Source of the DNA: Anaeromassilibacillus sp. An250
GTDB lineage: Bacteria > Bacillota > Clostridia > Oscillospirales > Acutalibacteraceae
Reading direction: 5' to 3'
DNA: 64,000 nt
Assembly (NCBI RefSeq): GCF_002159845.1
Contig: NZ_NFJK01000007.1
Location: 62,001-126,000, forward strand
The stretch's first letter is position 1. Each line of letters starts with the position of its first letter. The notes below the pieces were generated by a model. It saw only the letters and a program-made list of their open reading frames with translations. It had not been told where the DNA came from and made no database searches. Made by a program: the position numbers and the translations under genes. Below, in pieces: positions 43,809 to 52,054 of this stretch.

Positions 43809-44945
43809 TCATGCATTGACGTCGCTTTGCAGGCCCGTGATTTCCTGTCCTCCACGCCGAAGCTGTACTTCTACTTGTACGTCGTATTCCGCTTGGTCCA
43901 TCTCTTCCCTCCAGTTTGCCTCATGCTGTTTCCAGTACGCCGGCTGGGATTGATAGAGCCGGCGGCCAAAATTGAAAATGTCGCTGTGGTTGTCTTCGAT
44001 GCATATGGAGATGGCTTCCATGCAATTCTGCGTTAGCTGTTCCTCTAACAGTTCGCCGATTTTCTCATACATCTTGCTGTCCAGGGATTTTCCGCTTGGC
44101 ATATCCGCCGCGCCAATGGTAGCGCCGCATTCGACCTCAATGGAAAAGCGTGGTTTTTCCCCAATAATTTGCGGGGAAATCTTTGTAGAGGCTTCCTCTA
44201 ATTCCAATGTCACTTTTCCGATTTCCGGAGATTGGACGACTGCCGTCCCATTGTGGAGCTTTCCAGTGATCAACAAAAGCCCTCTTGTCTCCTGTGCGTC
44301 GAGGTCAGCCACCAGCTGATCGCCGGAAAAGACCGCCGTGCCACTGGATACGATCGATTCTCCATCCTGCATCACAATGGGAAGATAGGGGGAAGACCCT
44401 TCTCCGCGCAGCTGGTTGATCACATCCAACATCTCTGTCTGGACAGTCTCCCCATTATACTTTCCACCCTTGGCCAGCTCTTCGATATCGCGCGCCTGGA
44501 TATATTTTCCGTCCTCCTGCTCCGTGCTGAGGATGTCTTCGGCGGAGGAATCGGCCATGAGGACGTTCACAGTGGGATGGGATTCCGGATAGCGGATAAA
44601 AAAATCCATTACATTGCTAAGCCCCTTTTCGGCACAGCCGCGTCCCAGAACCAAAACCAGGCTATGGCTATAAAGCGGTTTCTTCCCGTTGGCGAGCGTG
44701 ATGGCATTCAGGGCGTCCATGGCGGAATCCCCTTCGCCGTTCATGAGGGACACGGTATTTTCCTCCTGATCGCTCACCTTTGTGACCTGCACGGTTGCCC
44801 GGTAGACGCCATCCTCGTAGTCTATGCCAATCCCCTGAATCAATAGCCGTTGGCTCAACTGCACCTGATAGCTGCATCCTTGCAGGGAAAGGCAGGAAAT
44901 GAGTGCAAATGCCACGGCAAGGCCTTGAATCACAACCTTTTTCAC
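43809..44945 (-). CDS. gerC: Spore germination lipoprotein GerC (Ger(x)C family)
   Basis: Lipoprotein subunit of a nutrient germinant receptor in the spore inner membrane. 378 residues. The signal peptide ends in a lipobox (SLQGCSYQ, Cys about 24). The family pattern follows: LIQGIGIDYEDGVYRATVQV, LYSHSLVLVLGRGCAEKG and a C-terminal domain with AISICIEDNHSDIFNFGRRLYQ. The start is GTG and overlaps the gerB stop (GTGA). Third gene of gerA-gerB-gerC. Expression in the forespore is expected but no clear sigma-G site was found. Confidence 0.93.
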   Translation of the reverse strand: MKKVVIQGLAVAFALISCLSLQGCSYQVQLSQRLLIQGIGIDYEDGVYRATVQVTKVSDQEENTVSLMNGEGDSAMDALNAITLANGKKPLYSHSLVLVLGRGCAEKGLSNVMDFFIRYPESHPTVNVLMADSSAEDILSTEQEDGKYIQARDIEELAKGGKYNGETVQTEMLDVINQLRGEGSSPYLPIVMQDGESIVSSGTAVFSGDQLVADLDAQETRGLLLITGKLHNGTAVVQSPEIGKVTLELEEASTKISPQIIGEKPRFSIEVECGATIGAADMPSGKSLDSKMYEKIGELLEEQLTQNCMEAISICIEDNHSDIFNFGRRLYQSQPAYWKQHEANWREEMDQAEYDVQVEVQLRRGGQEITGLQSDVNA

Positions 44946-46060
44946 GCTGGTCCCTCCCCTTTTTGCGTTTTCTCAGGGACGCGCTTTTTCTTGCGAATCA
45001 GATCTACAATCAGCAGGACGAGCGGAATCCCCACAGCCGCCGTGATGGTGATTGTAAACAGGAGAGGAACGCCATAGAAGACCTTTTGCAGGGGCAAGGA
45101 ATACGTCACCGCTACGGCTAGGGCCGCCACCAACAAGGAGGCCACGGGCAAAGCAATACGGCTTGTCTTTTTGTTGGCGACTTTGCGCAGGCAGGTCATA
45201 AATAGATAGGCGTCGGTGGACATTTGGATAAAGAGCCCGGCGACCCAGATCGTAATAAAGACCACGTCGAGGCGTTCCAAAACGCCCGCATCCGCTAGCG
45301 AAGCAGCCGTATAGACAGGAAACAGTTGATTTTTCAGATAACTGCCGCCCACACCCACCATACCTAACAATAGGAAGATCATCAGGCAGTAAATGCCGGT
45401 ATTCCAGATGCAAAATTTGAGCTTCTTTTTTCCGCTGACCCGGGGGAGAAGCAGCGCCATAGTGGAAAATCCAGTGCTTCGTGCCAAGAAAAGGGCCGTG
45501 CCGGTGAAAAGCTGTTTGGGGCCATTGTAAAGAAATGGATCATAGTTGATCCACTGGATTTTTGGCAGAAGCGCCACGCCAATCCATACCATGCCGATGA
45601 GAATGATCGCCAGGGCAAATCCAGCGGTGCGGGCAATGGCCTCGATCCCCAGATAGGCGGCATAACAGACCACGGCGACAAAAGCCAATGCGACCAACCA
45701 GACGGGCATCAGTGGCTCCATGATGTTATTGAGGAAAATTTGGAAAAAGGAGAGGTAGTAGCTGTCAATCGCCATAAAATACAGTCCATAAAATACGGCG
45801 AGCAGGATGGCGCCGGGCTTTCCGACAAGACGCTCCCCGGTCTCTAGCACGTTTTCCTGTGGATTGCGGCGATGCAAAAAATAGAGCGGCAGAATTAAGA
45901 CAAAATTTAAGACCAATGCCAACAGTGCAGAGAGAATATTGTCCACCATATTTTCCCCGCCGCCCAACAGGGTGTTATGCGTGAGCATAATCACGCTTCG
46001 ATTGACAAATAGAATGGAAAAGAGCTGCCCTGCGCTGATACGATATTGCTTTTGCATCAT
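44942..46060 (-). CDS. gerB: Spore germination permease GerB (GerAB family)
   Basis: Membrane subunit of the germinant receptor, related to amino-acid transporters. 372 residues with about ten membrane helices, starting KQYRISAGQLFSILFVNRSVIM and including LLGGGENMVDNILSALLALVLNF, as in the spore-germination permease family. It overlaps gerA (ATGA) and gerC (GTGA) by 4 bases each, so all three are translationally coupled. Ligand specificity cannot be read from sequence. Confidence 0.92.
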   Translation of the reverse strand: MMQKQYRISAGQLFSILFVNRSVIMLTHNTLLGGGENMVDNILSALLALVLNFVLILPLYFLHRRNPQENVLETGERLVGKPGAILLAVFYGLYFMAIDSYYLSFFQIFLNNIMEPLMPVWLVALAFVAVVCYAAYLGIEAIARTAGFALAIILIGMVWIGVALLPKIQWINYDPFLYNGPKQLFTGTALFLARSTGFSTMALLLPRVSGKKKLKFCIWNTGIYCLMIFLLLGMVGVGGSYLKNQLFPVYTAASLADAGVLERLDVVFITIWVAGLFIQMSTDAYLFMTCLRKVANKKTSRIALPVASLLVAALAVAVTYSLPLQKVFYGVPLLFTITITAAVGIPLVLLIVDLIRKKKRVPEKTQKGEGPA

Positions 46061-47634
46061 ACTTGCTTCCCTTTTTGATCTGGATTTTTGATTTCGGAGC
46101 CGGGCATATTTTGCACCATTTCAATATTCTTGGAGAGGATCTTCCAGCTTGCGCGCACGAGAACGTCGCGCATACTGTGAAGCTTAAACGGAGAGAGGGG
46201 AGCGCTGAAGGGGATCTGATAGACCATCTCGGCGCAGATATTGACCAGCATCACCATTAGACAGAGCGCCAGACCCCAGAATCCCAGTGTGCCGCCAACC
46301 ACAATAAAGATAAAGCGCATGATGGTGACTGGACCATATAGGGTGGGCGTTACATAGGAGGCGGTTGCGGTTAAGGCAATCACCATAAGCGTAGGCGCGC
46401 CGACTAACCCCGAGGATACGGCTGTTTCGCCGATTACCAGAGCGCCCACAATGCTGACAGCATTGCTCAGAGGCTGCGGGACGCGGAGTCCCGCCTCACG
46501 CATGATCTCATAGAGAAAATGGATCACAATGGCCTCCAGCATAACGGGAAACGGCGTTGTTGCCTCCGCTTGCGCAATTTTGAGCATCAGTTCCTCCGGG
46601 AGCAATTCCGGGTGGAAGGTCGTTGCGGAGACATAGAAGCCCGGCAGGAATACCGCTAGGAAGAAAGCGAAGAATTTGAGCCAGCGGGTAAAGGTGGCAT
46701 AAAATGGCCGGAATGCATAATCGTCAAAACTCTGAAAATTCTCGATAAAAAGGTGAGGAACAATCAAAACATTCGGAGTGCCGTCGATGATGATCGCAAC
46801 ACGGCCTTCGTTGATTTTTCCACACACAGTGTCCGGGCGTTCCGAGAGGCCGACCCCGCTAAATATGAAATGGCTATGTTTCCGGACAATCTGCGGGGAG
46901 ACATAACCAGCGGCCAAAACGGTGTTGAGCTGTAGATCCTTAATCCTCTTTTTTACCCGTGAAAGGACTTCTGGGGAAACGGTATCCCGCAGATAGCAGA
47001 CGCAAATATTTGTTTTGCTCTCCTTTCCCACAGTAAAGATTTCAAATTTTAGTTTTGGGGTGTGCATCCTTCTGCGGATCATGGACATGTTGATCAAAAA
47101 GGGTTCGACAAAGCCTTCCCGGGACCCACGCTGTGTCATCTCATTTTGGGGCTCGGAAATGCCGCGGAACGAGAACCCCTGCACGCTGAAGGCCATCATG
47201 CGGATGCAGCCGTCGATGGCGATGAGAGCAAACCCATTCATCAATTTTTGTATCGCCGCGTCGTATGTGTCCACTTCTGCCTGATCGACTGTGGCCAGTG
47301 TATTGTCTCGAATGTATTCAAATTTTTTGACAGGGTCCTGTTCCAGAATGGTCGCATGTAGGATGGGGTTCATGATGCCTTGTACAATCACCTGTTTATT
47401 GACCAAGCCCTCCAAGGTCAGCAAGGCGGCGTCCGTCCCTGTAATCTGAAATTTACGCACGATAAAGTCAGCGCTTCCATCAAACTGCTGATTGAAATAC
47501 GCCAGATTTTCTTTTAAAGATGCCGTCATCATCGCAATCACCTCATCGAGGTTAACTTTGCCAAATTCCGTTGGTTTTATGCATATCCCGTCCATTGTAA
47601 AACGTTTCGCATAATTCTGACGGCTTGGGTTCAT
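46057..47634 (-). CDS. gerA: Spore germination protein GerA
   Basis: Largest germinant-receptor subunit, with a soluble N-terminal domain and a C-terminal membrane domain. About 525 residues. Typical segments: SADFIVRKFQITGTDAALLTLEGLVNK near the start, EGRVAIIIDGTPNVLIVPHLF in the middle, then helices with LPEELMLKIAQAEATTPFPVMLEA and GALVIGETAVSSGLVGAPTL. The ATG at 47634 is a choice: TTG 47652 and ATG 47595 are also in frame and none has a clear ribosome site. It heads the ger operon and is divergent from yetF with only 36 bases between starts. Confidence 0.9.
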   Translation of the reverse strand: MNPSRQNYAKRFTMDGICIKPTEFGKVNLDEVIAMMTASLKENLAYFNQQFDGSADFIVRKFQITGTDAALLTLEGLVNKQVIVQGIMNPILHATILEQDPVKKFEYIRDNTLATVDQAEVDTYDAAIQKLMNGFALIAIDGCIRMMAFSVQGFSFRGISEPQNEMTQRGSREGFVEPFLINMSMIRRRMHTPKLKFEIFTVGKESKTNICVCYLRDTVSPEVLSRVKKRIKDLQLNTVLAAGYVSPQIVRKHSHFIFSGVGLSERPDTVCGKINEGRVAIIIDGTPNVLIVPHLFIENFQSFDDYAFRPFYATFTRWLKFFAFFLAVFLPGFYVSATTFHPELLPEELMLKIAQAEATTPFPVMLEAIVIHFLYEIMREAGLRVPQPLSNAVSIVGALVIGETAVSSGLVGAPTLMVIALTATASYVTPTLYGPVTIMRFIFIVVGGTLGFWGLALCLMVMLVNICAEMVYQIPFSAPLSPFKLHSMRDVLVRASWKILSKNIEMVQNMPGSEIKNPDQKGKQV

Positions 47635-47670
47635 ACTGAAATAGGAAAACAAAACGATTTGGATGGTGAC

Positions 47671-48360
47671 ATGGCAATGACGATTTCTCTTATCCGTACC
47701 CTGCTGCTATACATAGTGATTATTGTAGCAGTCAGGCTCATGGGCAAGCGCCAGATCAGCGAATTACAGACCAGCGAGCTGGTGGTCACGCTCCTAATCT
47801 CTGACATTGCGGCGATCCCCATGCAGGATACGGGACAGCCGTTGGTGAGTGGGTTTATCCCGATCGCAGTCCTGGTGATGTGCGAGATTGTTGTCTCGGT
47901 TTTAATGCTCAAGATCCCGAAATTCCGCCGCGTGGTGTGCGGCCGCCCAATTGTTGTCATCAGCGATGGGAAGCTGATTCAATCTGAGATGAAGCGCCTG
48001 CGCATGTCTACGGAGGACTTGGGGGAACAATTGCGGCAACGGAATGTCTTCAGCCTGGATGACGTCGCTTATGCGATTATCGAGACGAACGGCAAGTTAA
48101 GCGTCATCAAAAAGCCGGATAAGGAAACCCCGACGGCCGGGATGATGGGGGTCGCTTTGCCGAATACGGGCATTGAAACGGTGGTCATCAGCGACGGTAT
48201 CCTTTCCGAATTTGCCATGAAGCTATGCAATAAAAGCCCGGAATGGATTCGTGGGATTTTGCATGCCAAAAATATCCGCCAGGAAGATGTGTTTATTATG
48301 ACCGCGAACACAAAGGGCGATTACAATATCATTCCAAAGGAAAGGGGGACGTCGTTGTGA
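47671..48360 (+). CDS. YetF-family membrane protein (DUF421)
   Basis: 229 residues. Three N-terminal membrane helices (ISLIRTLLLYIVIIVAVRLMGKRQ, then LVVTLLISDIAAIPMQDTG and IPIAVLVMCEIVVSVLML) are followed by a cytosolic DUF421 domain (GRPIVVISDGKLIQSEMKRLRMSTEDL, NVFSLDDVAYAIIETNGKLSVIKK). YetF-like proteins are common in sporeformers, and related germination-linked homologues are known; function is otherwise unclear. The start is ATG 47671 (or ATG 47677). It overlaps the next gene by 4 bases. Confidence 0.85.
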   Translation: MAMTISLIRTLLLYIVIIVAVRLMGKRQISELQTSELVVTLLISDIAAIPMQDTGQPLVSGFIPIAVLVMCEIVVSVLMLKIPKFRRVVCGRPIVVISDGKLIQSEMKRLRMSTEDLGEQLRQRNVFSLDDVAYAIIETNGKLSVIKKPDKETPTAGMMGVALPNTGIETVVISDGILSEFAMKLCNKSPEWIRGILHAKNIRQEDVFIMTANTKGDYNIIPKERGTSL

Positions 48361-48737
48361 AGCGGCTTTGGGCGGCAATGGCAATTCTGGTTGTAGTGAC
48401 TGGGTTGTGTTGGTGGGGTGTACACACCACCATCGAACTTTCCAATGAACTGAGCAGCACGCTGCAAGAAGCACGCAATGCTGCAGAGCAAGGAGATTTT
48501 GAGCGTGCTGCCGATTTAAGCAACCAAGCGGAGGAAAATTGGCGGAAATTCCATAAGACGCTGTCCACGTTTATTCAGCACACACGCTTGGAGGCGATTG
48601 ACCTCTCTCTTGCATCTCTCTCCCCGTTGATTGAACATGGGGCAGTTGATGAATTCAGCTCGGAATGTGCGCGCGCAGCCGCACAAATTGCCAGCTTGCA
48701 GGAGGCGGAGCTGCCCATCTTGGAGAATATCCTTTAG
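48357..48737 (+). CDS. DUF4363 family protein
   Basis: 126 residues with one N-terminal membrane helix (LWAAMAILVVVTGLCWWGVH) and an all-helical exported domain (ELSSTLQEARNAAEQGDFERA, HTRLEAIDLSLASLSPLIEHG). The GTG start overlaps the yetF stop (GTGA) and follows AAAGGAAAGGGGG. DUF4363 paired with DUF421 is a recurrent arrangement in spore-forming Clostridia. Function unknown; a sporulation role is inference from context. Confidence 0.8.
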   Translation: MKRLWAAMAILVVVTGLCWWGVHTTIELSNELSSTLQEARNAAEQGDFERAADLSNQAEENWRKFHKTLSTFIQHTRLEAIDLSLASLSPLIEHGAVDEFSSECARAAAQIASLQEAELPILENIL

Positions 48738-48760
48738 CCGCATGGATTTATTGCAACAGA

Positions 48761-48807
48761 AAAGGAGCTGTCTGGCTGTAAAAACGCAGCCGGATAGCTC
48801 CTTTTTA
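48761..48807 (+). terminator. Terminator after the yetF-DUF4363 operon
   Basis: An 18-bp stem starting AAAGGAGCT and closing AGCTCCTTT, with two wobble pairs, followed by a T run. Confidence 0.9.
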
Positions 48808-48870
48808 TGTTCCGCTTTATATTAAAAAATGAAAGAACGTGCGGGTACAACCAAAGGCCCAAATAGCCAT

Positions 48871-49665
48871 TCATTGGGACAACCCTAATACCCGCTGGGC
48901 ATTCTTATAATAAATATTTTCTTTTTCGCGATCGGTCAAATGGGTGCGCTCGATGAATGCAAATTCGTCGCAAGAACGGCTCCACGGGCAATCGCTGGCG
49001 AACAGGACGCGCTCAGACCCATGCTTGGAGACCAGGCGCTCAAACTGCTCCGGGGAGCACAGGCGGGCGGACATCGCGGTGTCGATGTAAAGCGGTAAGC
49101 CGGCGACATACTCTTCCGCCTCCTGATAGCGTGCCATCCCGCCCATATGCGCGGCAATCACTGTCATATGCGGGAAGAGCTTGACCACTTTGGCCACTGC
49201 CTGCGGCGTGGCGTGAATCAAATCAGGGGAGAGGGGGTCCCAGCCCGTGTGGAACGTTACAGGCAATCCCAGGGAGGAGATGGCATCATAGATCGGGAAC
49301 ATTTTGGGATCGTCAATGAGAAAGCCCTGGTAATCCGGATGTAGCTTTACCCCATATAGGCCGAGGTCCTTAATCCGTTGCAGCTCGTCGAGTGCGTCCG
49401 GCGCGTCGGGATGGACGGAACCGAAGCCATAGATGGTAGGATCATCGATCGAAGCGGCCCAATTGTTGACTACGGTCTGTTGGGTCGGCTTGGTGGCGAT
49501 GTTCATCGCCATGGCCGCATCGACGCCCCAGCTCTTCAGTTTTTCCTTTGTATCGGATAGGGTGCCGTTTGTAAAATAGGGGCTTTTGCAGATGTTGGCG
49601 AGATTGGTCAACGCTTTTTGGGCGATTTTTTCGGAAAACATGTGAACATGTGCATCAATCAGCAT
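48871..49665 (-). CDS. Amidohydrolase family protein (PF04909 type)
   Basis: 264-residue metal-dependent hydrolase. MLIDAHVHMFSEK gives the first metal-binding HxH; GVKLHPDYQGF, PVTFHTGWDPLSPD, MTVIAAHMGGMARYQ and VLFASDCPWS supply the other barrel ligands (H, H, D). The family includes decarboxylases and lactonases such as ACMSD-like enzymes; the substrate is unknown. The start at 49665 follows CAGGAGT. It is preceded by the rpsR terminator, so it probably has its own promoter, which I could not place. Confidence 0.82.
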   Translation of the reverse strand: MLIDAHVHMFSEKIAQKALTNLANICKSPYFTNGTLSDTKEKLKSWGVDAAMAMNIATKPTQQTVVNNWAASIDDPTIYGFGSVHPDAPDALDELQRIKDLGLYGVKLHPDYQGFLIDDPKMFPIYDAISSLGLPVTFHTGWDPLSPDLIHATPQAVAKVVKLFPHMTVIAAHMGGMARYQEAEEYVAGLPLYIDTAMSARLCSPEQFERLVSKHGSERVLFASDCPWSRSCDEFAFIERTHLTDREKENIYYKNAQRVLGLSQ

Positions 49666-49751
49666 GACAAAACTCCTGTTCTGAAAGGACAGCGGCCTGT
49701 ATTCCAAAAGGTTTTCAGAGGGAAGAAGGAAACAGACCTGTCCGGGATTAC

Positions 49752-49784
49752 AAAAAAGATGCGGGCGCAGCGCACCCGCATCTT
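49752..49784 (-). terminator. Terminator of the rpsF-ssb-rpsR operon
   Basis: AAGATGCGGG (49756-49765) pairs with CCCGCATCTT (49775-49784). Read on the minus strand it is followed by TTTTG. Confidence 0.9.
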
Positions 49785-49824
49785 CCATATGCAAAGCTAA
49801 TATAGCTTGCCATATTTTGTTTTA

Positions 49825-50085
49825 TCAGTCGCTGCTGAACGGGAGCAACGCAAGATGACGGGCGCGCTTAATCGCTACCGTCAGCTGACGCTGATGGCGC
49901 GCGCAAGTGCCGGTTACTCTGCGGGGCAGAATCTTTGCTCTCTCAGAGATAAAACGGCGCAGTTTTGCGACATCCTTGTAATCGATGGTTTCAATTTTGT
50001 CTACGCAGAAGCTGCAAACCTTTTTGCGGCCTTTGCGTCCACCCGGACGGCGGTTATCGCGCTCGGGTCTATCACCGTATGCCAT
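49825..50085 (-). CDS. rpsR: 30S ribosomal protein bS18
   Basis: 86-residue basic protein that pairs with bS6 on the 30S platform. The core is [34 protein letters not shown], typical of bS18. The N-terminus keeps zinc-type cysteines (KVCSFC, plus GTCARH), the C+ form of the protein. AAGGAGG lies upstream. Last gene of rpsF-ssb-rpsR. Confidence 0.97.
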   Translation of the reverse strand: MAYGDRPERDNRRPGGRKGRKKVCSFCVDKIETIDYKDVAKLRRFISERAKILPRRVTGTCARHQRQLTVAIKRARHLALLPFSSD

Positions 50086-50126
50086 AACGGAAACCTCCTT
50101 TTTTCAGTCTTTTCAGTCAAATGGAA

Positions 50127-50618
50127 TTAGAACGGCAGATCATCGTCGGAGGGGATCTCCTCAAAATCACCCGTATTGCCGCTTGTGTAAGCGGGAGCGG
50201 GCTGTTCTGGGATCGGCTCCATTCTGGAGTGATAATTGTTCTCGTAGTTGCCACCGCCATAATTTCCTGCCGCGTAACCGCCTCCAGCGGAGGAATCACG
50301 CTTTGGCTCGGCAAAATGGACGTTGTCCGCAACGATTTCGAAGGCTTTGCGCTTATTGCCCTGGCTATCCGTGTAGGTGCGGGTCTGAATCGAACCCTGT
50401 ACAGCCACCAGCTGCCCCTTGCGGAAGTATTTGCATACAAAATCCGCGGTGCTCCGCCAAGCGACAATATCGATGAAATCGGTCTGCCGGTCGGAACCGG
50501 CCTTTACATACGAACGGTCCACAGCGAGTGTAAAACTCGTCACAGAAATATCGTTGGCCGTATGGCGCAACTCTGGGTCAGCCACAAGGCGGCCCATCAA
50601 AACAGCAACATTGAGCAT
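50127..50618 (-). CDS. ssb: Single-stranded DNA-binding protein
   Basis: Coats single-stranded DNA during replication and repair. The 163-residue protein has an N-terminal OB fold (MLNVAVLMGRLVADPELRHT, FIDIVAWRSTADFVCKYFRKG), a Gly/Asn/Tyr-rich linker and the acidic tip DDDLPF that recruits partner proteins. It sits 5 bases after rpsF, the conserved rpsF-ssb-rpsR arrangement. Confidence 0.97.
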   Translation of the reverse strand: MLNVAVLMGRLVADPELRHTANDISVTSFTLAVDRSYVKAGSDRQTDFIDIVAWRSTADFVCKYFRKGQLVAVQGSIQTRTYTDSQGNKRKAFEIVADNVHFAEPKRDSSAGGGYAAGNYGGGNYENNYHSRMEPIPEQPAPAYTSGNTGDFEEIPSDDDLPF

Positions 50619-50623
50619 TCAGA

Positions 50624-50938
50624 TCACTCTTTCTTTGCCTTTTCCGGCTCTTTCTTGATGATCAAGGAACGAAGAACACCGTCGGTGATCTTGTAGATAC
50701 GGTCCAGTTCTGCGGTGAAGGCAGGCACGCTCGTGAAATCGATCAGAACATAATAGCCCTCCGCCTCTTTGTTGATGAGGTATGCAAGTCTGCGCTTGCC
50801 CCACTCATCCACGCCGTCGACCGTACCGTTTGCAGCGATCAGATCCTTGAACTTCTGGACCAAGGATGCGATGCCGTCCTCTCCCAACTTGGTGGAAAGA
50901 ATGAAAACGGTCTCATAGGAATTTGTTACTTCTGGCAT
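50624..50938 (-). CDS. rpsF: 30S ribosomal protein bS6
   Basis: 104 residues. NSYETVFILSTKLGEDGIASLVQKF, VDEWGKRRLAYLINKEAEGYYVL and the C-terminal RIYKITDGVLRSLI are typical of bS6. The start at 50938 follows AAAGGAGGTG; the frame runs 22 codons further upstream, but that stretch overlaps the leader structure. First gene of the operon. Confidence 0.96.
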   Translation of the reverse strand: MPEVTNSYETVFILSTKLGEDGIASLVQKFKDLIAANGTVDGVDEWGKRRLAYLINKEAEGYYVLIDFTSVPAFTAELDRIYKITDGVLRSLIIKKEPEKAKKE

Positions 50939-50944
50939 TGTATT

Positions 50945-51018
50945 GCACCTCCTTTTGGACGTTAGGCCCCGGATAGAACTTCCGGAGCAAGGATAGAAAG
51001 CCAAGAATATGGCTAACA
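50945..51018 (-). promoter_or_regulatory. Structured rpsF leader, candidate S6:S18-binding RNA
   Basis: The minus-strand transcript can pair GTTAG (51013-51017) with CTAAC (50961-50965). This encloses a small hairpin GCCA/TGGC near 51002-51014 and a CCGGA/TCCGG hairpin at 50969-50985, just before the rpsF ribosome site. Bacterial rpsF leaders often carry a motif bound by the S6:S18 complex for autoregulation; placement and CCG content fit. Not tested against the covariance model. Confidence 0.5.
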
Positions 51019-51024
51019 GACATA

Positions 51025-51053
51025 ATTATAACAGCGATAAACCGATGCGTCAA
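51025..51053 (-). promoter_or_regulatory. Promoter of rpsF-ssb-rpsR
   Basis: On the minus strand: TTGACG (51048-51053), a 17-base spacer and a perfect TATAAT (51025-51030). The leader is about 80 bases. Confidence 0.85.
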
Positions 51054-51061
51054 CTAAAATT

Positions 51062-51937
51062 TTACAGGGTTTTGCTGATTTCCTTTAGATATGCCCGGAA
51101 AGCGCTTCCAATCTCTGGGTGCTGAAGCGCAACCTCGACCGAAGCCTGCATGATGCCGAGCTTATTGCCCATGTCGTAGCGTGTGCCGGTGAAATCCACC
51201 GCAACCATCCCTTTGTTGCGTGCCATGGTCCCCATCGCGTCGGTCAGCTGAATCTCCCCGCCGGCGCCGGGATTTGTGTTGTCCAAAATGTCGAAGATGT
51301 CCGGAGTCAGGACGCAGCGGCCCAGGATGGAAAACAGAGAAAGGATCTTATCCGGCGTGGGCTTTTCCACCATATCCGTACACTTATAGTAATTGTCGTG
51401 AATCGGCTCGACTTTCAGGGAGCTGTATTTTGTAATCGCTTCCGGCGTCACTTCCTTCACGCCCAACACACCGAGGCCGAACTCCTCGTAGGCGCGGATG
51501 AGCTGGCCGCAGGCCGGGTCCTCCCCGATGATGACGTCGTCGCCGTATAGGACGGCGAAGGGCTCGTTACCGACAAAGGAACGCGCGCAGTTGACGGCAT
51601 GTCCCAAGCCGCGCGTCTCCTTTTGGCGGACAAAATAGATATTGGCCATATGGGAGATGTCCACGATCTCTTTGAGAATCTTTTCCTTTTCCGGGCCTCC
51701 GCTGGTCAAACGCGCCTCCAATTCCGGGACGCGGTCGAAGTGGTCTTCAATTAGGCCCTTCCCGCGGTTGGTGATGATGAGGATGTCTGTGATGCCGGAG
51801 TGGACCGCCTCCTCAACGATGTATTGAATGGCAGGTTTGTCCACGATCGGGAGCATTTCCTTCGGCATGGATTTGGTGGCCGGAAGCACACGTGTGCCCA
51901 AGCCGGCAGCGGGGATAACGGCTTTTGTTACCTTCAC
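51062..51937 (-). CDS. galU: UTP-glucose-1-phosphate uridylyltransferase
   Basis: Makes UDP-glucose for cell-envelope and exopolysaccharide synthesis. 291 residues. The nucleotide-binding N-terminus AVIPAAGLGTRVLPATKSMPKEMLPIVDKP is diagnostic, with GLGHAVNCARSFVG and VLYGDDVI. The start is GTG, with AAGGAGG ahead. It lies between the zinc-finger membrane protein and rpsF; no other envelope genes are adjacent. Confidence 0.95.
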   Translation of the reverse strand: MKVTKAVIPAAGLGTRVLPATKSMPKEMLPIVDKPAIQYIVEEAVHSGITDILIITNRGKGLIEDHFDRVPELEARLTSGGPEKEKILKEIVDISHMANIYFVRQKETRGLGHAVNCARSFVGNEPFAVLYGDDVIIGEDPACGQLIRAYEEFGLGVLGVKEVTPEAITKYSSLKVEPIHDNYYKCTDMVEKPTPDKILSLFSILGRCVLTPDIFDILDNTNPGAGGEIQLTDAMGTMARNKGMVAVDFTGTRYDMGNKLGIMQASVEVALQHPEIGSAFRAYLKEISKTL

Positions 51938-52054
51938 TGGGATTCCTCCTTAAAGTCATGATGGAACGTGCGTAGCGCCTGTGTTTTTCTGTCCTTAGCC
52001 TATGTGTAAAGAATCGCAGTATACTTTCCTGTGCGATGGGATTCTACTTTTCAT

